Assembly: GCF_000142905.1 (NCBI RefSeq)
Contig: NW_013657676.1
Coordinates: forward strand, 499,256-563,255
Length of the DNA: 64,000 nt
Source of the DNA: Thecamonas trahens ATCC 50062
Lineage: Eukaryota > Apusozoa > Apusomonadida > Apusomonadidae
Direction of reading: 5' to 3'
Numbering within the stretch: the first letter of the stretch is position 1; each line of letters starts with the position of its first letter. The notes under the pieces are model-generated. The model saw only the letters and a program-made list of their open reading frames with translations, ran no database searches and was not told where the DNA came from. Made by a program: the position numbers and the translations under genes. Below are positions 33,918 to 44,512 of this stretch, one piece after another.

Positions 33918-35884
33918 CTGATGCTGCTGATGCTGCTGATGCTGCTGATGCTGCTGATGCTGCTGATGCTGAGGACGAGGACGCGCGCGGCGCTTCGTCG
34001 TCGTCGGGCGACAACAAGTCGACTGACGACGGCCCCGACGCGGCGCAGGGCCGCACGGTTCTCGTGGCTTGGCTCCGGCACGTGCTTGCCGGCGGCAAGG
34101 GTTCTGTGGAGCCGCAGTGGCTCAACGACCTGATGCACTCGGCGCTGGAGGCGTTTGGCGGAGTGCAGGGCCTGATTGCGCAGGCCGAGGCGTCGCCGGA
34201 CGCTGTGCCGGAGGAGCTGGTGGCGAGCGCGGCTGATCTGCTTCTGGGCAACACCGAGCTCCGCAGCGTGCTCGCCTCGCTGGAGGTGGTGCCGATGGAG
34301 GAGGTGCTTGAGGAGCGTGCAGCGGCCGAGGTTGCGGCTGCGGCTGCTGCGACGGCCGAGGCCGAGGCTGCAGCGGTGGCGGCCGAGGCCGAGGCTGCGG
34401 CTGCCGAGGCTGCTGCGGTTGCTGCGGCTGCCGAGGCTGAGTCGGCTGCTGCTGCTGCGGTTGCTGCTGCTGCTGCTGCGAGCGGGCGCGAGGGCGCTGC
34501 GGCTGCGGCTGCTGTGCGGCGTGGGCCGCATGCGCGACTTGCGCAGGCCATCGACGACATCTTTGGATCTGTGATGTCGCAGGTTGTGCAGCCGATCCTG
34601 AAGGCGTCGACGGAGAGCGCGTCGAAGAACGCGCTTCACATTGCGGCGGCGCTTGCGCCGCAGCTTGCCGCGGACCGCGCGGCCGAGGCTGCGGGCGCAG
34701 GCGTGGTCCACGCCGGGGTGCGGTGTGACGGGTGCCAGGTCTCGATCCGTGGTATCCGCTACAAGTGCACGGTGTGCGACGACTTTGACTTGTGCGTCGA
34801 GTGCGAGCGCACCGGGGCCGCGGGCCATGTTGCTACGCATCTGTTCCTCAAGATCCGCAAGCCCGTGCGGATTCGGCGCGGCGCGCTGCTGCCGGACCTC
34901 TACGCGGCGCAGTCGCAGGCCAAGTGCGGCTGGCGGCACCGGCGCCGCAACGTGGCGCGGTGGATGGAGCAGCGCAAGCCCGTGGCCGAGCCTGTGGCGC
35001 CGTCCGAGCCTGCACCCGCGGCAGAGCCCGTGGCGCCGGCTGTGGTCAAGGCCGCGGCCAAGCCGGCCAAGCCGGCGAAGAAGAAGTCGCCGCGGTTTGT
35101 GGCACGGTTCATCGCCGACGTGACCATGCCCGACGGGACCAAGCTGGCGCCGGCGACGCAGTTTGTCAAGATCTGGCGGATCCGCAACGACGGCGAGACC
35201 GAGTGGCCCGAGGACACGCGGCTGGAGTTTGTGGGAGGCGACTGCATGCTTGGCAAGGCGGTGGCGGTCCCGGCGGCTGCGCCTGGAGAGTGCGTCGACG
35301 TGGCGGTCGACATGGTGGCGCCGCGCCCGGCCGGGCGCTACTGCGGCTACTGGCGCCTTCGCTCCGGCACCGGCGTTCGGTTCGGCCACCGGGTCTGGGT
35401 CGACGTCCTCGTCGTGCCGCAGGAGCCGGTCGAGGCTGACGACGACGACGACGAGACCGTGATCGAGACCGAGGCTCCCGCCGAGGTTGACAACGGCGCG
35501 ACGTCTGCGTCGTCGGCGGCCGGCAAGGAGGTCGACGACGACTCGGTTGTGGCCGAGGCTCTCGAGCCGGCGGCGACTTCGGCTGAGCTTGAGGCCGAGG
35601 CCGAGACCGCCGAGGCCCAGATCGCCGAGACCGAGGCGGTGGTCGACGGCGCGGTCGAGGAGATCGCGGTCGAGGCGACGCCCGACGACGCTGTGGCGGC
35701 GTCGGACGATGACCTCGTCATCGTTGGCGACTTTGCCTCGGAGGTTGCCGCCGAGACCGAGGCCGACCTCCCGCCTCTCGCGCAGCTCGAGGCCATGGGC
35801 TTTGGCGACACCGAGCGCAACCTGACCCTGCTCTCCAAGCACGACAACAACGTCGCGCGGGTTGTGGCCGAGCTCCTCTCGTGA
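33539..35884 (+). CDS. NBR1: NBR1-type selective autophagy receptor
   Basis: 781 residues with the full NBR1 order. The PB1 domain (residues 1-87, with acidic OPCA segment [13 protein letters not shown]) mediates self-association. A ZZ zinc finger near 393-440 shows [18 protein letters not shown] and two His. The NBR1-specific FW domain is near 514-630 ([18 protein letters not shown], then PGECVDV, then [10 protein letters not shown]). A C-terminal UBA domain at about 745-781 (LEAMGFGD, then [11 protein letters not shown]) binds ubiquitin. PB1 is followed by an Asp12 tract and Ala-Asp repeats encoded by GAT and GCTGAT microsatellites, then a long Ala/Glu region. An acidic motif, [11 protein letters not shown], lies where an LC3-interacting region is expected. 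The receptor links ubiquitinated cargo to autophagosomes. Confidence 0.93.
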
Positions 35885-36071
35885 TCTCGCCCTCGCGCAT
35901 TACTTGGCTCTCATCTCCACCACCATCATTCCACCATCATTCCCCATCCTGCCTTTGACATCGGTAAACCAGGAGTTTTGACGACAACGACAACGATCGT
36001 AGCTTGCAGCATAGCATGGGCGGGTTGTGAGGAGACAGCGAACAGACGATTGGTTCTGCGTTTTATTCCGT

Positions 36072-37093
36072 TTAGGCAACGAGGGTGGCAGCGGTGGCCG
36101 AGTCGTACTTGAAGTTGGGGGCGAGGACGCGGGTCTTCTTGTAGTAGCGCGAGAGGCGGTGGATGCGCGACTCGACGAGGACGAGGCGGAACTTGGCATC
36201 GCGGTCCTTGCGGTTGCGCTCAAGGTGGCGGCGGATGGAGACGGCCTTCTTGATGAGGTGGTACAGGTCCTCGGGGATCTCGGGCGCCATGCCGTTGGCC
36301 TTGAGGATGCGGAGCACCTTGGCACCGGTCACGTTCTTGACGCGGGCAACACCGTGCGAGTCACGGAGCATGACACCAATCTGCGACGGGGTCGAGCCCT
36401 TCTTGGCAGCGTGGCAGATGAGGGTGCACACCTCCTCCGGGGTGACCTTGAGCCACGACGGGGGGGCAGTGCGGTAGGGGAGGGCCGAGCGGCTGATGCC
36501 GCGACTGTGGTTGGATGTCACCCAGGTTGGGACAGAGGGGTGAGTGATGGACGAGGGGGGGGCTAGCCAAAGCTATCGAGTCTTCTGAGCTGCCGCTCCT
36601 GCACAACAAACCACAACACAACATGCTGCACCACGCCATTTGGTCGTGGGCTCGATCCTCTTCCCGTTGCGCTCCTACACGCTGCGGAAATTCAAGGGCG
36701 CAGACGGGGGAAGCCGGCAGGATTGGCTTCTGACGACAGAAATATTCCTAGCCGTCCGACAAGGGCCACACACACACACGCCCTGCGCTGCTCACCACAA
36801 CCTTCCACGCCCACCACACCGCGCATGGCGGTGGGACACAGCGCATACACCGCCTTGTCAAGCTGGGGGTGGTCAACTCGTCTCGGTGCGTGTGTACATG
36901 GGTCGCCAGTCGCCGCGGCCGCCGCCATCAAAGTGTATGATTTCGACCGCCGGCTGTCTGACCCACACACCCATCCAGAGCAGGGCATTGCACCGCCTCA
37001 CCACCTTGGCTCCGCACCCACTATTCCCGCTGTGCTAACGTCGCTTATGCTCTCTCTCCTGTGTACGTACCCGTTGGAGTGCATCCGAACCAT
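36072..37093 (-). CDS. RPS13: 40S ribosomal protein S13 (uS15), two exons
   Basis: Exon 2 (36072-36504) carries almost the whole family sequence ([40 protein letters not shown], then [17 protein letters not shown]). Exon 1 is only 23 nt (37071-37093, minus strand) and encodes MVRMHSNG, splitting Gly across the junction: CGG|gtacgt...aaccacag|TCGC. The joined start reads [19 protein letters not shown], matching the conserved uS15 N-terminus. Total length is 151 residues, exactly that of animal and yeast S13. The 566-bp intron covers 36505-37070. I looked for a box C/D snoRNA in it, since S13 introns host them in animals, and saw no convincing pair. Confidence 0.95.
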
Positions 37094-37626
37094 CTTGAAC
37101 TGTGTGTGAGTACGGAGAGTGGTGTGGGTTTACCTCACCGCGCCGCCCGTCGCCCGCGACTCGTCGTTTCATTTTCGCCTCGCTCGCTCACCACCATCAA
37201 CCAACCAACAACCGAGCCACCTTGGTGGACAAAAAATGTTGCGCACCCCCCACCCCCCCCACCCCGGAAAACGAGCTCGGCCTGCGGAGTCGCAGTCTGC
37301 CTGAAAGCTTCGGCAAGCCGCAAACAATCCGGATCCCGATTGTACTGGCCAAGACGGACAAGGCAGAGATAGGGATGACAACGGTTGTGACTGGGTGCCC
37401 GAGCGGGAGCTGGGTGTCGGACATGGAGTCATCGCTTGTGCGCGAAGATGCGGGGAGGGAAGCACGACATGCCGGGCTGCCTCTGCTGTGCTGGCACGGC
37501 AACACGCTGCGCAAGCTTTCATGCATCGCGGCTCTCGAAGCAGCCCAGGAGCGGGTGGCAGTGCCGCGCCGAATAGGGCCGCTGACGCCAATCGATCGGC
37601 AAGGCTTGTAACATACTTCAGCGAGG
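37094..37626. other. Intergenic spacer, no gene seen
   Basis: This lies upstream of RPS13 exon 1 and downstream of the EI24 stop. It should contain the S13 promoter. A 169-codon plus-strand ORF here has no recognisable features. Confidence 0.55.
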
Positions 37627-38721
37627 CTAGGAGCGGATCGACGGAGAGCGAGAGGCCTGGATGGAGCGGAGGCGAGTGTCGATGTACTTGATGACTGGAT
37701 TGGCGACGATGCACGGGAGCTGGAAGATAGGCAGAGCAGTGGGGAGCGGAGCGATGGAAATGCCCCGCATGGAGACCGGGAGAGGTCGCGACTTGGTGGC
37801 CATGATGACAAAGAACGGGTAGGCGAGGAAGAAGACGGCGTTGGAGACGGCAAAGGAGAAAAGTAGCAAAGTAGGGTAAAGGGGAGGCCAAAGCCGGCAA
37901 AGTAGGCCCAACGGGCGTGGAAGATGATGATGCGCTTGGAGAGGTCCGAACCAATGTTGATCCACTTGTACTCGAAGCAGAGAAAGGCAAAGTACCAGGC
38001 GGTGAGGATCATGTCGACGGCGCGGGCGAGATGCGGGCCGACGAAAGGCACTGCGCACAGGAGCAGGGCAACAACTACTTGCAAGACGACATAGGCCAGA
38101 ACCACAACAGTGCGATAGATGACCTCAGCCGCCTGCTCCCATGCAGGGCGCTTCGGGGCAGCCTTGACCGAGCCATCGAGGGCAAAGGTGACGTCGGCGA
38201 TCTCCTGGTACCAAGCTGAGGAGAGGAGGAGGGTGACGAGAAGAATGGGCAAAATGCATGCGACAAAGAACACCGATGAGTACAACGGTTCGAGCCACGC
38301 GGCCAAGGTTTGAATGACCACCGGCGAGGCACGGGATGACCACGGCGCAGGGAGATCGAGAATGGCGGCAAGCATGGGATACAGAGCATAGTCATAGAAG
38401 AGCGCCGCCGGCAGAAATAGCAGTCCATTGAGCTTGATCGAGTCCCATGTCCGCTTACGGATGTCTTTGTTCTATGATGACATGATGATGATGATGATGA
38501 TGATGATGAGTGTGACTGCGGGGGTGGGGGCGGGGGGGGTCGGGGGGGGGGGGGGGTTAGGTATGGGCATGGGCAGCAAAGAGAGCACCTACCTTGGCAA
38601 TTGTGAGGATGGCTTCAAGCATATTACTTCCATCTTGAACACCCACCCAGCCCCACTTGGCCACTTGGATGAAAGAGACCACCATGGAGTCTTCCCCCGG
38701 TGTGGAAGGTGGTGGAGCCAT
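37627..38721 (-). CDS. EI24: EI24/EPG-4 ER membrane autophagy protein, two exons, one frame break
   Basis: A multipass ER protein required for autophagosome maturation in animals and present broadly in eukaryotes. Family blocks are KLNGLLFLPAALFYDYAL, WYQEIADVTFAL, FLCFEYKWINIG and HARWAYFAGFGLPF. Exon 1 (38593-38721) starts MAPPPSTPGEDSMVVSF and ends AAG|gtaggt; exon 2 (37627-38471) begins after atcatag. The 121-bp intron holds an ATG microsatellite and G-rich tracts. One break, AAAA at 37859-37862 (TTTT in the gene), needs one more base to join FTLLCYF to FSFAVSNAVFFLAYPF. The repaired length is 324 residues, close to family size. Confidence 0.9.
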
Positions 38722-38965
38722 GGGTGACTGAAGGCGGTGACGAGTGTTGTCTGGTGAGGGGGAAGTCGGTGGGGTGGGGTGAGGGGCAGGCGGAGACGTA
38801 CGTGCGGCCACACAGACTGGGGATGGGGCTGAAAGGCAGGAAGGAACAGCATACTCGCTCGATCATTGCATGCCCATCATCAGCCATGCAGTACTGCGCT
38901 CAATAGATGATGTTGGTGATGGCGAGCGGGCGACGGGACGTGGTTGTGGGATGTAGCGATGGCGG

Positions 38966-39703
38966 TCATCGGACTGGAGATCTGCGGAGGATGGGCGAGG
39001 AGATGGTGTGGGGTCGGAGCAAGGACGGGGTAGCGGAGGAGCGGTGAGGCGGAGGAGCGGGCGCGGACGGAAGGAGGAAGCGTGGGAGATGTGAGCCTAG
39101 CTCGCGGCGGACGCGGGCATCACTGCCGATGGTTCGCAACTCGGCAGCCGCCGCTCCGATACGGGCCAGCGATGTTCGGGCGATGACCGCGTCTGGTTGC
39201 ATGGCTTGAGCGAGTTCACGTGAGGCCTGGGCACCGCGGACCCGGTTGATCATCCGCCGCAGCGCGTCCTGCTCCGCGACCACAGCCGCTCGCCGATCCC
39301 AGGCCTTTTGCGTCCGCGGCGAGCCCATCATTTGGCGGTACTCGTTTTCACCACGACGGCGGGCGCTCTCAGCCACGGCCGTCCGCAGATCCCTTGCCCT
39401 CGTCGCATTGCGGATGGCATCGACAACCCGTGGCTGGACCACAGGCGCCGGCGATGGTCGCGAGACAGTCAGGTTCGAGGACAAAGACGGCAATGATGAC
39501 GGCGACTGCAGTGCATGCGAGTGCGAGCGAAGGCGAGCCATGACCGGTGATCGCACAACCCGAGTGGATGACAGCCTGGCTCGTGTCGGTCCGGTCTGAG
39601 CTGGCCGAGCAGCCCGTGGACTAGCGGCTTGCCGCTGAGTGGAAGTGCCTGGGGCTTGTAGAGCCGCCAGAGCAGCGTTGATGCGGGAAGTATGGTCGGT
39701 CAT
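38966..39703 (-). CDS. Hypothetical Arg/Ser-rich protein
   Basis: 245 residues from the ATG at 39703 (MTDHTSRINAALAALQ). The N-terminal half is basic, Ser/Pro-rich and disordered. The middle (RNATRARDLRTAVAESARRRG, then AWDRRAAVVAEQDALRR) is helical and charged. No family is recognised. The frame is open upstream through a CCTG-repeat translation, which I exclude. Confidence 0.5.
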   Translation of the reverse strand: MTDHTSRINAALAALQAPGTSTQRQAASPRAARPAQTGPTRARLSSTRVVRSPVMARLRSHSHALQSPSSLPSLSSNLTVSRPSPAPVVQPRVVDAIRNATRARDLRTAVAESARRRGENEYRQMMGSPRTQKAWDRRAAVVAEQDALRRMINRVRGAQASRELAQAMQPDAVIARTSLARIGAAAAELRTIGSDARVRRELGSHLPRFLLPSAPAPPPHRSSATPSLLRPHTISSPILRRSPVR

Positions 39704-39773
39704 GGCAGCAAAGCGAGTCGAGTAGTTGTCGACTTGTCCGGCTTTATGTCGGTGGTCAGCCTGTTCCCCTACT

Positions 39774-39812
39774 TGCCTGCCTGCCTGCCTGCCTGCCGGC
39801 CGGCCTGCCTCG
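39774..39812. repeat. CCTG/CCGG tetranucleotide tract
   Basis: A run of TGCC units with CCGG variants lies just upstream of the preceding minus-strand gene. Confidence 0.8.
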
Positions 39813-39854
39813 CTGTGAGCTGTCCGGCGCTTGATCTGACATGGCTGAGTCGAC

Positions 39855-40223
39855 ACACACGCTATGGACTGATATAGCGAGAGGGATCAGCCATGCGTAT
39901 CGATGCAGGAGGCGGATGGCTGCCTGTGCGCGGCCGGGTCGACCATCGTGAGACACACGCTATGGACTGATATAGTGAGAGGGATCAGCCATGCGTATTG
40001 ATGCAGGAGGCGGATGGCTGCCTGTGCACGGCCGGGTCGACCATCTTGAGGCACACGCTATGGACTGATATAGTGAGAGGGATCAGCCATGCGTATTGAT
40101 GCAGGAGGCGGATGGCTGCCTGTGCACGGCCGGGTCGACCATCTTGAGGCACACGCTATGGACTGATATAGTGAGAGGGATCAGCCATGCGTATTGATGC
40201 AGGAGGCGGATGGCTGCCTGTGC
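39855..40223. repeat. 98-bp tandem array, about four copies
   Basis: The core CTATGGACTGATATAG recurs at 39862, 39960, 40058 and 40156, exactly 98 bp apart. Copies 2-4 are nearly identical, while copy 1 differs at its left edge and at scattered positions. Units contain no sustained ORF on the plus strand. There are no spacers, so this is not a CRISPR array. Confidence 0.95.
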
Positions 40224-40300
40224 GCCACTGTGCGTGAGATGAGGTGGAGGTGGTGAGGTTGGTGATAGTGCGGCACAGTCCTCTGCGATTCGGTCAGGCC

Positions 40301-42200
40301 ATGCCGGTAGCTGGTGAGGAAGCAGCTGAGGCTGCCTTCTCTGCCTTTCATGCGCGGAACAAGACATGGATGGCTGCACGGCGGGAGAAGCTTGTGCGGA
40401 AGCGAGTGAGCGAGCATGTTGGGCTTGGAACTCCGCATGTATGTCGTGAGTGGTGGCTGTGTGCTGGGGGAGGGGGAGGGGAGGAGGAGGGGGGGGCGGG
40501 TAAGGGGAAGGTGGACCCGAAGCGGGCGGCGAACTGATGATGATAATGATGACGGGCTGGTGTGTGTATAGGTCAGTCACTCGGCCAAAGACGAAAATGA
40601 TGGACCTGTTGGAAGTGTTGATGGTCATGGTGGCGGTCATCATCATCGTGGGAGTCCGGCAGAGGTTGCTGAGAGGCAGATGCAGTGGCTCAAGGAGAAG
40701 GAGGCAAGGAGAGAGGCAAGGCGATGCCAACTGGAGCGCGAGGAGAGGTCATCGGCAAGGTTTTCCAAGCCGCTGGATCACTCAAAAGCAGGAAAACAAC
40801 ATGGTGATGAGCTGGTCAGCAGCTCGTTCTGGGACAGGACAAATGCGTCGATCGAGACGTGGAAGGCCACACGCGCAGGTGTGGGCGAAGGAGATGCTGT
40901 AGAGGCGGACAAGCTCGCCCAGCTTCCGGCCATCAATGCCCGGTCGCGAGAGTTGGCGGCCAAGGCGGACAAGCGGCCGTTTCTGGAGCGGGTCAAGGCT
41001 GATCTGGAAACACGCAAGGAGCACCGCCGCAAGGCACGGGCGGCCGCCGCCGAGCGCGAGGCTGCCGCAACGCACTCGGCCATCCTCGATGCCCGAGCCG
41101 GGCCCAAGCGCAAGCCATCATCTCGGCTTCCGCCGCCGCCGCCGCGACAGGAGCTCCCGCCGCTGAGCGCCAAGCAAGAGGCAGCGGTCTCAAGGCTGAC
41201 CCAGTGGGAGAACCGCCGCCGGCAGCGCCTGGCTGAGGCCCGGGCGGCCGCTGCTGCCGACCTGCCGTCGTTTGCACCGCAAATCTCGCAACGGACGAAG
41301 CGGCTGGTTGGCCAGTGGAACGATGGTGGCGAGCCTGTCCATGAGCGGCTGCACCGCGAAGCCACGGTTGCGAGCACCCACACGCAGGCTGTCCGCGTTG
41401 CGCTCGTACTTGAGACCATTTTTGACGCCTGCGCCCACGGCGTGGTGGCCAACGCCATTCTCCAGTCGTCGCAAGCATCTGCTCCGTCGCCACAGGCCAC
41501 AGCCGCACCCAGCGAGGATGCGCCCTCGCCTGCCAAGCCGACGGCGGAGGCGACCGCAGTCTCGTCGCCGCGGCGGTCGCGGTATGCGCGCCGAGCTGCG
41601 GCCCGCCAAAGGCGGAAGAACCGGGCCAGCGGTTGCCGCGAGCTCGAGGCCGAGCCTGCAGCCGAGGAAGGGCATGAGAGTGTGAGCGAGAGTGATGCTG
41701 GCGGTGGCGATGCGGGCGAGCAAGATCAGTGTGGAATGAGTGCCAGCGATGCGAGCGACGGCGCAGAGGCCAAGGCCGAGGCTGAGGCCAGCGTCGAGAC
41801 CGAGATCGGAGGCAGGACCGCAAGCGAGGCCGAGACAACCATCCACGATGAGAGTAAGGAGAAGTCGCTGTCACCGGCCGAGCGGCAAGCACTACGCAAC
41901 GCCGAGATCCAGGCCGCACGCCAGCGAAGGACGGAGCGCAAGTTGCAGCTGCAGGCGCACATGCAAGAGCTGCAAGAGAAGAAAAAGGCCGAGGCCGCGG
42001 CCGCCGAGCGTGCTAAGCGGATGGAGCAAGCGCGCCGCAAGCGGCTGGCGCAGTCGTCAGGGAACACCCCAGCCATCTCGATCGTGCCATCCAGCCTCGA
42101 TCGCGACGACGCCGTTCTCGCCTTTGAGTCTTACAGCGAGTCTTCAGACGATGGCGACCGGCTTGTCCACGGCAGTGATCAGGCACGGCAGCAGCCGTAA
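40301..42200 (+). CDS. Coiled-coil protein of flagellar-associated type, two exons
   Basis: Exon 1 (40301-40438) encodes MPVAGEEAAEAAF, then FHARNKTWMAARREKLVRKR, and ends at CAT|gtatgt. Exon 2 (40572-42200) follows tgtatag. The joined protein is 588 residues, highly charged, with long single helices at 180-260 and near the C-terminus (QRRTERKLQLQAHMQELQEK). The segment FAPQISQRTKRLVG followed by VHERLHREA resembles a layout common in axonemal and basal-body proteins of flagellates: an F-x-P-x-I-S turn and a later V-x-ERL. That is pattern resemblance, not a named family. The middle is Ser/Ala/Glu-rich and probably disordered. Confidence 0.65.
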
Positions 42201-42326
42201 AAGGAAGATCAAGATGGGACTGTCACGCGTGTTGGATGATGATCAGGCGATGGCCATCACCACATCACAGTCACCACCTGACTCGGTCGACGAGTTGACG
42301 AGAGGGGGAGAGAAGGGACGGCCAAC

Positions 42327-42986
42327 ATGCTTGCAGACAACACATCCGAGCTGAGCAACGTGACAGCGAACATGCAAGCGCCGCTTCTTCCACAGAACCA
42401 CCGACACACATTGTTGCACACCGACGCCGAAGGAGTGGAAGAGGGCCTGGCTGGGCGGAGAATGGGTGGCGGTGGTGGCGGCGGTAGGCGTCGCCTGCGA
42501 CGGGTCGGTCGGCCAAGTGGCGGCGGTGGTCGCGGACGGCGAGCTGGTTGGTGGGACGGAAAAAAGGTGGCCATGGCTGCTACTGCCACATGCCTGGCCA
42601 CGGTGCTACTTTACAGCATGGCCTTTCTTCCCATGTGTAATGTCTACTTTCGATGTGGCTGCAAGCCGCTGTGGGACGGAGGATCGGCGCAGTGCAACGT
42701 CCACTCGGACGTGGGGCCAAAGTGTCCTCAGTGCGCTGCTCCGCCATCGGTGGGCTGGATCCCGATGTATGGTGGCGCTATGCTTTCGTTTGCTACCACC
42801 CTTGCTGTAGGATTGCAGTGCTCAGGGTGCTGGAGCTGGCGCTGGCTGCGATGGGCGACCTGGCCCGTGACCCTGCTTGCCTCCTTCTTTGGCTACTCGT
42901 TCATCATCGCTGTCTTCTTCCGTCTCGGCACAGACTATCCCTATTTTCTCACCGGCCCCGATCATCCGAAGGAGCGAATCCTCTAA
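42327..42986 (+). CDS. Small membrane protein with CGC/CPxC cysteine loop
   Basis: 219 residues with three hydrophobic segments (KVAMAATATCLATVLLYSMA, MLSFATTLAVGLQC, TWPVTLLASFFGYSFIIAVF). Between the first two lies a Cys-rich loop: YFRCGCKPLWDGG, then QCNVH, then PKCPQC. I recall small predicted membrane proteins in bacteria and fungi with the same RCGC...W...CNxH...CPxC order, but no function is known to me. The N-terminal 80 residues are Gly/Arg-rich and cytosolic or disordered. Confidence 0.6.
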   Translation: MLADNTSELSNVTANMQAPLLPQNHRHTLLHTDAEGVEEGLAGRRMGGGGGGGRRRLRRVGRPSGGGGRGRRAGWWDGKKVAMAATATCLATVLLYSMAFLPMCNVYFRCGCKPLWDGGSAQCNVHSDVGPKCPQCAAPPSVGWIPMYGGAMLSFATTLAVGLQCSGCWSWRWLRWATWPVTLLASFFGYSFIIAVFFRLGTDYPYFLTGPDHPKERIL

Positions 42987-43337
42987 CGACTCTGCACCGC
43001 CAGACTCGATGGGGACGCCCCGAGGATGTTGACCTTCGCCACCGTGGATGGCCGCTACTTGTGGCGGGTACTTTGATCGTATCCCGCCGCTTCACCTCCC
43101 TTGTGCCCACTCTGTTACACTCCATCGTCTCTTGCAGCCTGTGCCGACTTGGCGCTGTGCCCGATCCTTTCCCTACCGTTGGCGCGGCGGTCTGTCCACA
43201 GCCATCAACCGAGCAGAGCGCTAGCCACGAGTCAGCAGAGTGGGAGAAAGGCACCAATGGGCACACCTCTCGCAAGTTGCCAACGACAGCCAGCGTCACC
43301 AAATCTAGCGCACAGATAGTCAAGTTGGTGTTCCACC
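42987..43337. other. Intergenic spacer, no gene seen
   Basis: This 351-bp interval should include the promoter and 5' leader of the next gene. I see no repeat or coding feature worth calling. Confidence 0.5.
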
Positions 43338-44480
43338 ATGGTGCGTTGTTTCTTGGGTGTGACTGTGAGGAATGAGGAGATGGAGTGGTGAGCATACATG
43401 TGCGTGTGTGCCTGCGGCCAACGAGAGCACGACTTGGCTCGCATTTGCAAGTGGCACGTGCGAGACGGGGCGGAGGCACATGGCCGAGTCGCAAGGCATC
43501 CATACTCACGATCTCGATGACTGTGATGGTTGACTATGACATGGAGGTGTATGTAGAGTGGCTATCAGCAACATCAGCAGTCTGGATACGCTCCGCCGCC
43601 GTTTGCGCCGCAGGCATCGGCTGCTCCGCCACCAACCAATCCGTACGCAGGCTCGATGCCCGCGGCGACGCCATCGCCATCGCCGTCCCCGCCGCCGGGT
43701 AGTATGGGTGGGTATGGCGGATCGCCTGCGCCTGTGCATGCAGGATATGGTGCGCCTCCAGTGGGAGGATATGGAACACCGCCAGCGGTCGGATATGGGG
43801 CGCCGACGGCTGCGCCCGGGGCGAATGTAGCGCGGGCGGGAGGTTACGGCGGGCATGGAGTGCAGGGAGGCGGATATGGGGCGACCGGGCAGGCGGGGTA
43901 CGGCAACCCGTATGTGGCCCCGCAGTTGCAGGCCCGGGCGGCGCAAGGAGGAGGGCCGACGCCGGGCCATGGCGGGTTTATGGTGGATCTGCTGAGCGCG
44001 CCATGTGCCGAGCCGCTGACCTGCTGCTGCTCGATGCCGTTTCCGTGCGTGGCGGCACACGACCATCGACTGCGGCTGCTGGACCATGACGTGTCGCGGT
44101 ACAAGTGTTGTAACGACCGGTACTCGCGGTGCACTTCGTGTCTCGACGACTGTACGCGCGGCAACGAGGAATGCTGCCTGTGGCTGGAGGCGATCTGCTG
44201 CCACGAGTGCGCCATCTACACAAACCGTGCGATGATCCAGGAGCGGTTTGGGGTGCGCGATAGTGACTGCGACCAGTGCCTGCAGGGCTGCGTGGTGTTC
44301 TGCCAGTTCCTCGAGTGCCTGCTGCGGTGTGCGGGCCACGAGGACCCGAATCTGCGCCAGCTTGTGGACCTCATTGTCTGCGCCATGTACTCGTGCATGA
44401 ACGCGCAGCACGAGCACGAGCTCAACGGGCGGCTGGGCCCAAGCAAGGCGCCGCCACTCCTGGGCGAGATGGCGCGGTAG
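43338..44480 (+). CDS. Cys-rich protein with Gly/Pro/Tyr-rich N-terminus, start codon isolated by an intron
   Basis: The ATG at 43338-43340 (context ttccaccATG) is followed directly by gtgcgt; the next exon starts at 43557 after tgtatgtag. The joined start reads MSGYQQHQQSGYAPPPFAP. The first 130 residues are Gly/Pro/Tyr/Gln-rich and disordered. The C-terminal 150 residues hold more than 20 Cys in pairs and runs (TCCCSMPFPCVAAHD, YKCCNDRYSRCTSCLDDC, EECCLWLEAICCHECAIY), with helical segments and a final DLIVCAMYSCMNAQHEHE. Similar Cys-rich proteins occur in other protists; the function is unknown, and palmitoylation or metal binding would be guesses. The total is 308 residues. Confidence 0.7.
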
Positions 44481-44512
44481 TAGACTTTTAGTGGAAGACA
44501 ATACATGGCAGA

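Noticed and set aside
33638-35842. 734-codon antisense ORF
   Set aside because: It is a shadow of NBR1 in GC-rich sequence; the sense strand has PB1, ZZ, FW and UBA domains.
36361-36639. Alternative N-terminus for RPS13 from the nearby minus-strand ORF starting MAWCSML
   Set aside because: It is in a different frame and unlike uS15; the 23-nt exon at 37071-37093 gives the conserved N-terminus and the exact family length.
36505-37070. snoRNA in the RPS13 intron
   Set aside because: Isolated C-like and D-like boxes occur but none are paired at a credible distance with terminal stems.
39855-40223. CRISPR array
   Set aside because: Repeats are contiguous 98-bp units without unique spacers, in a eukaryotic context.
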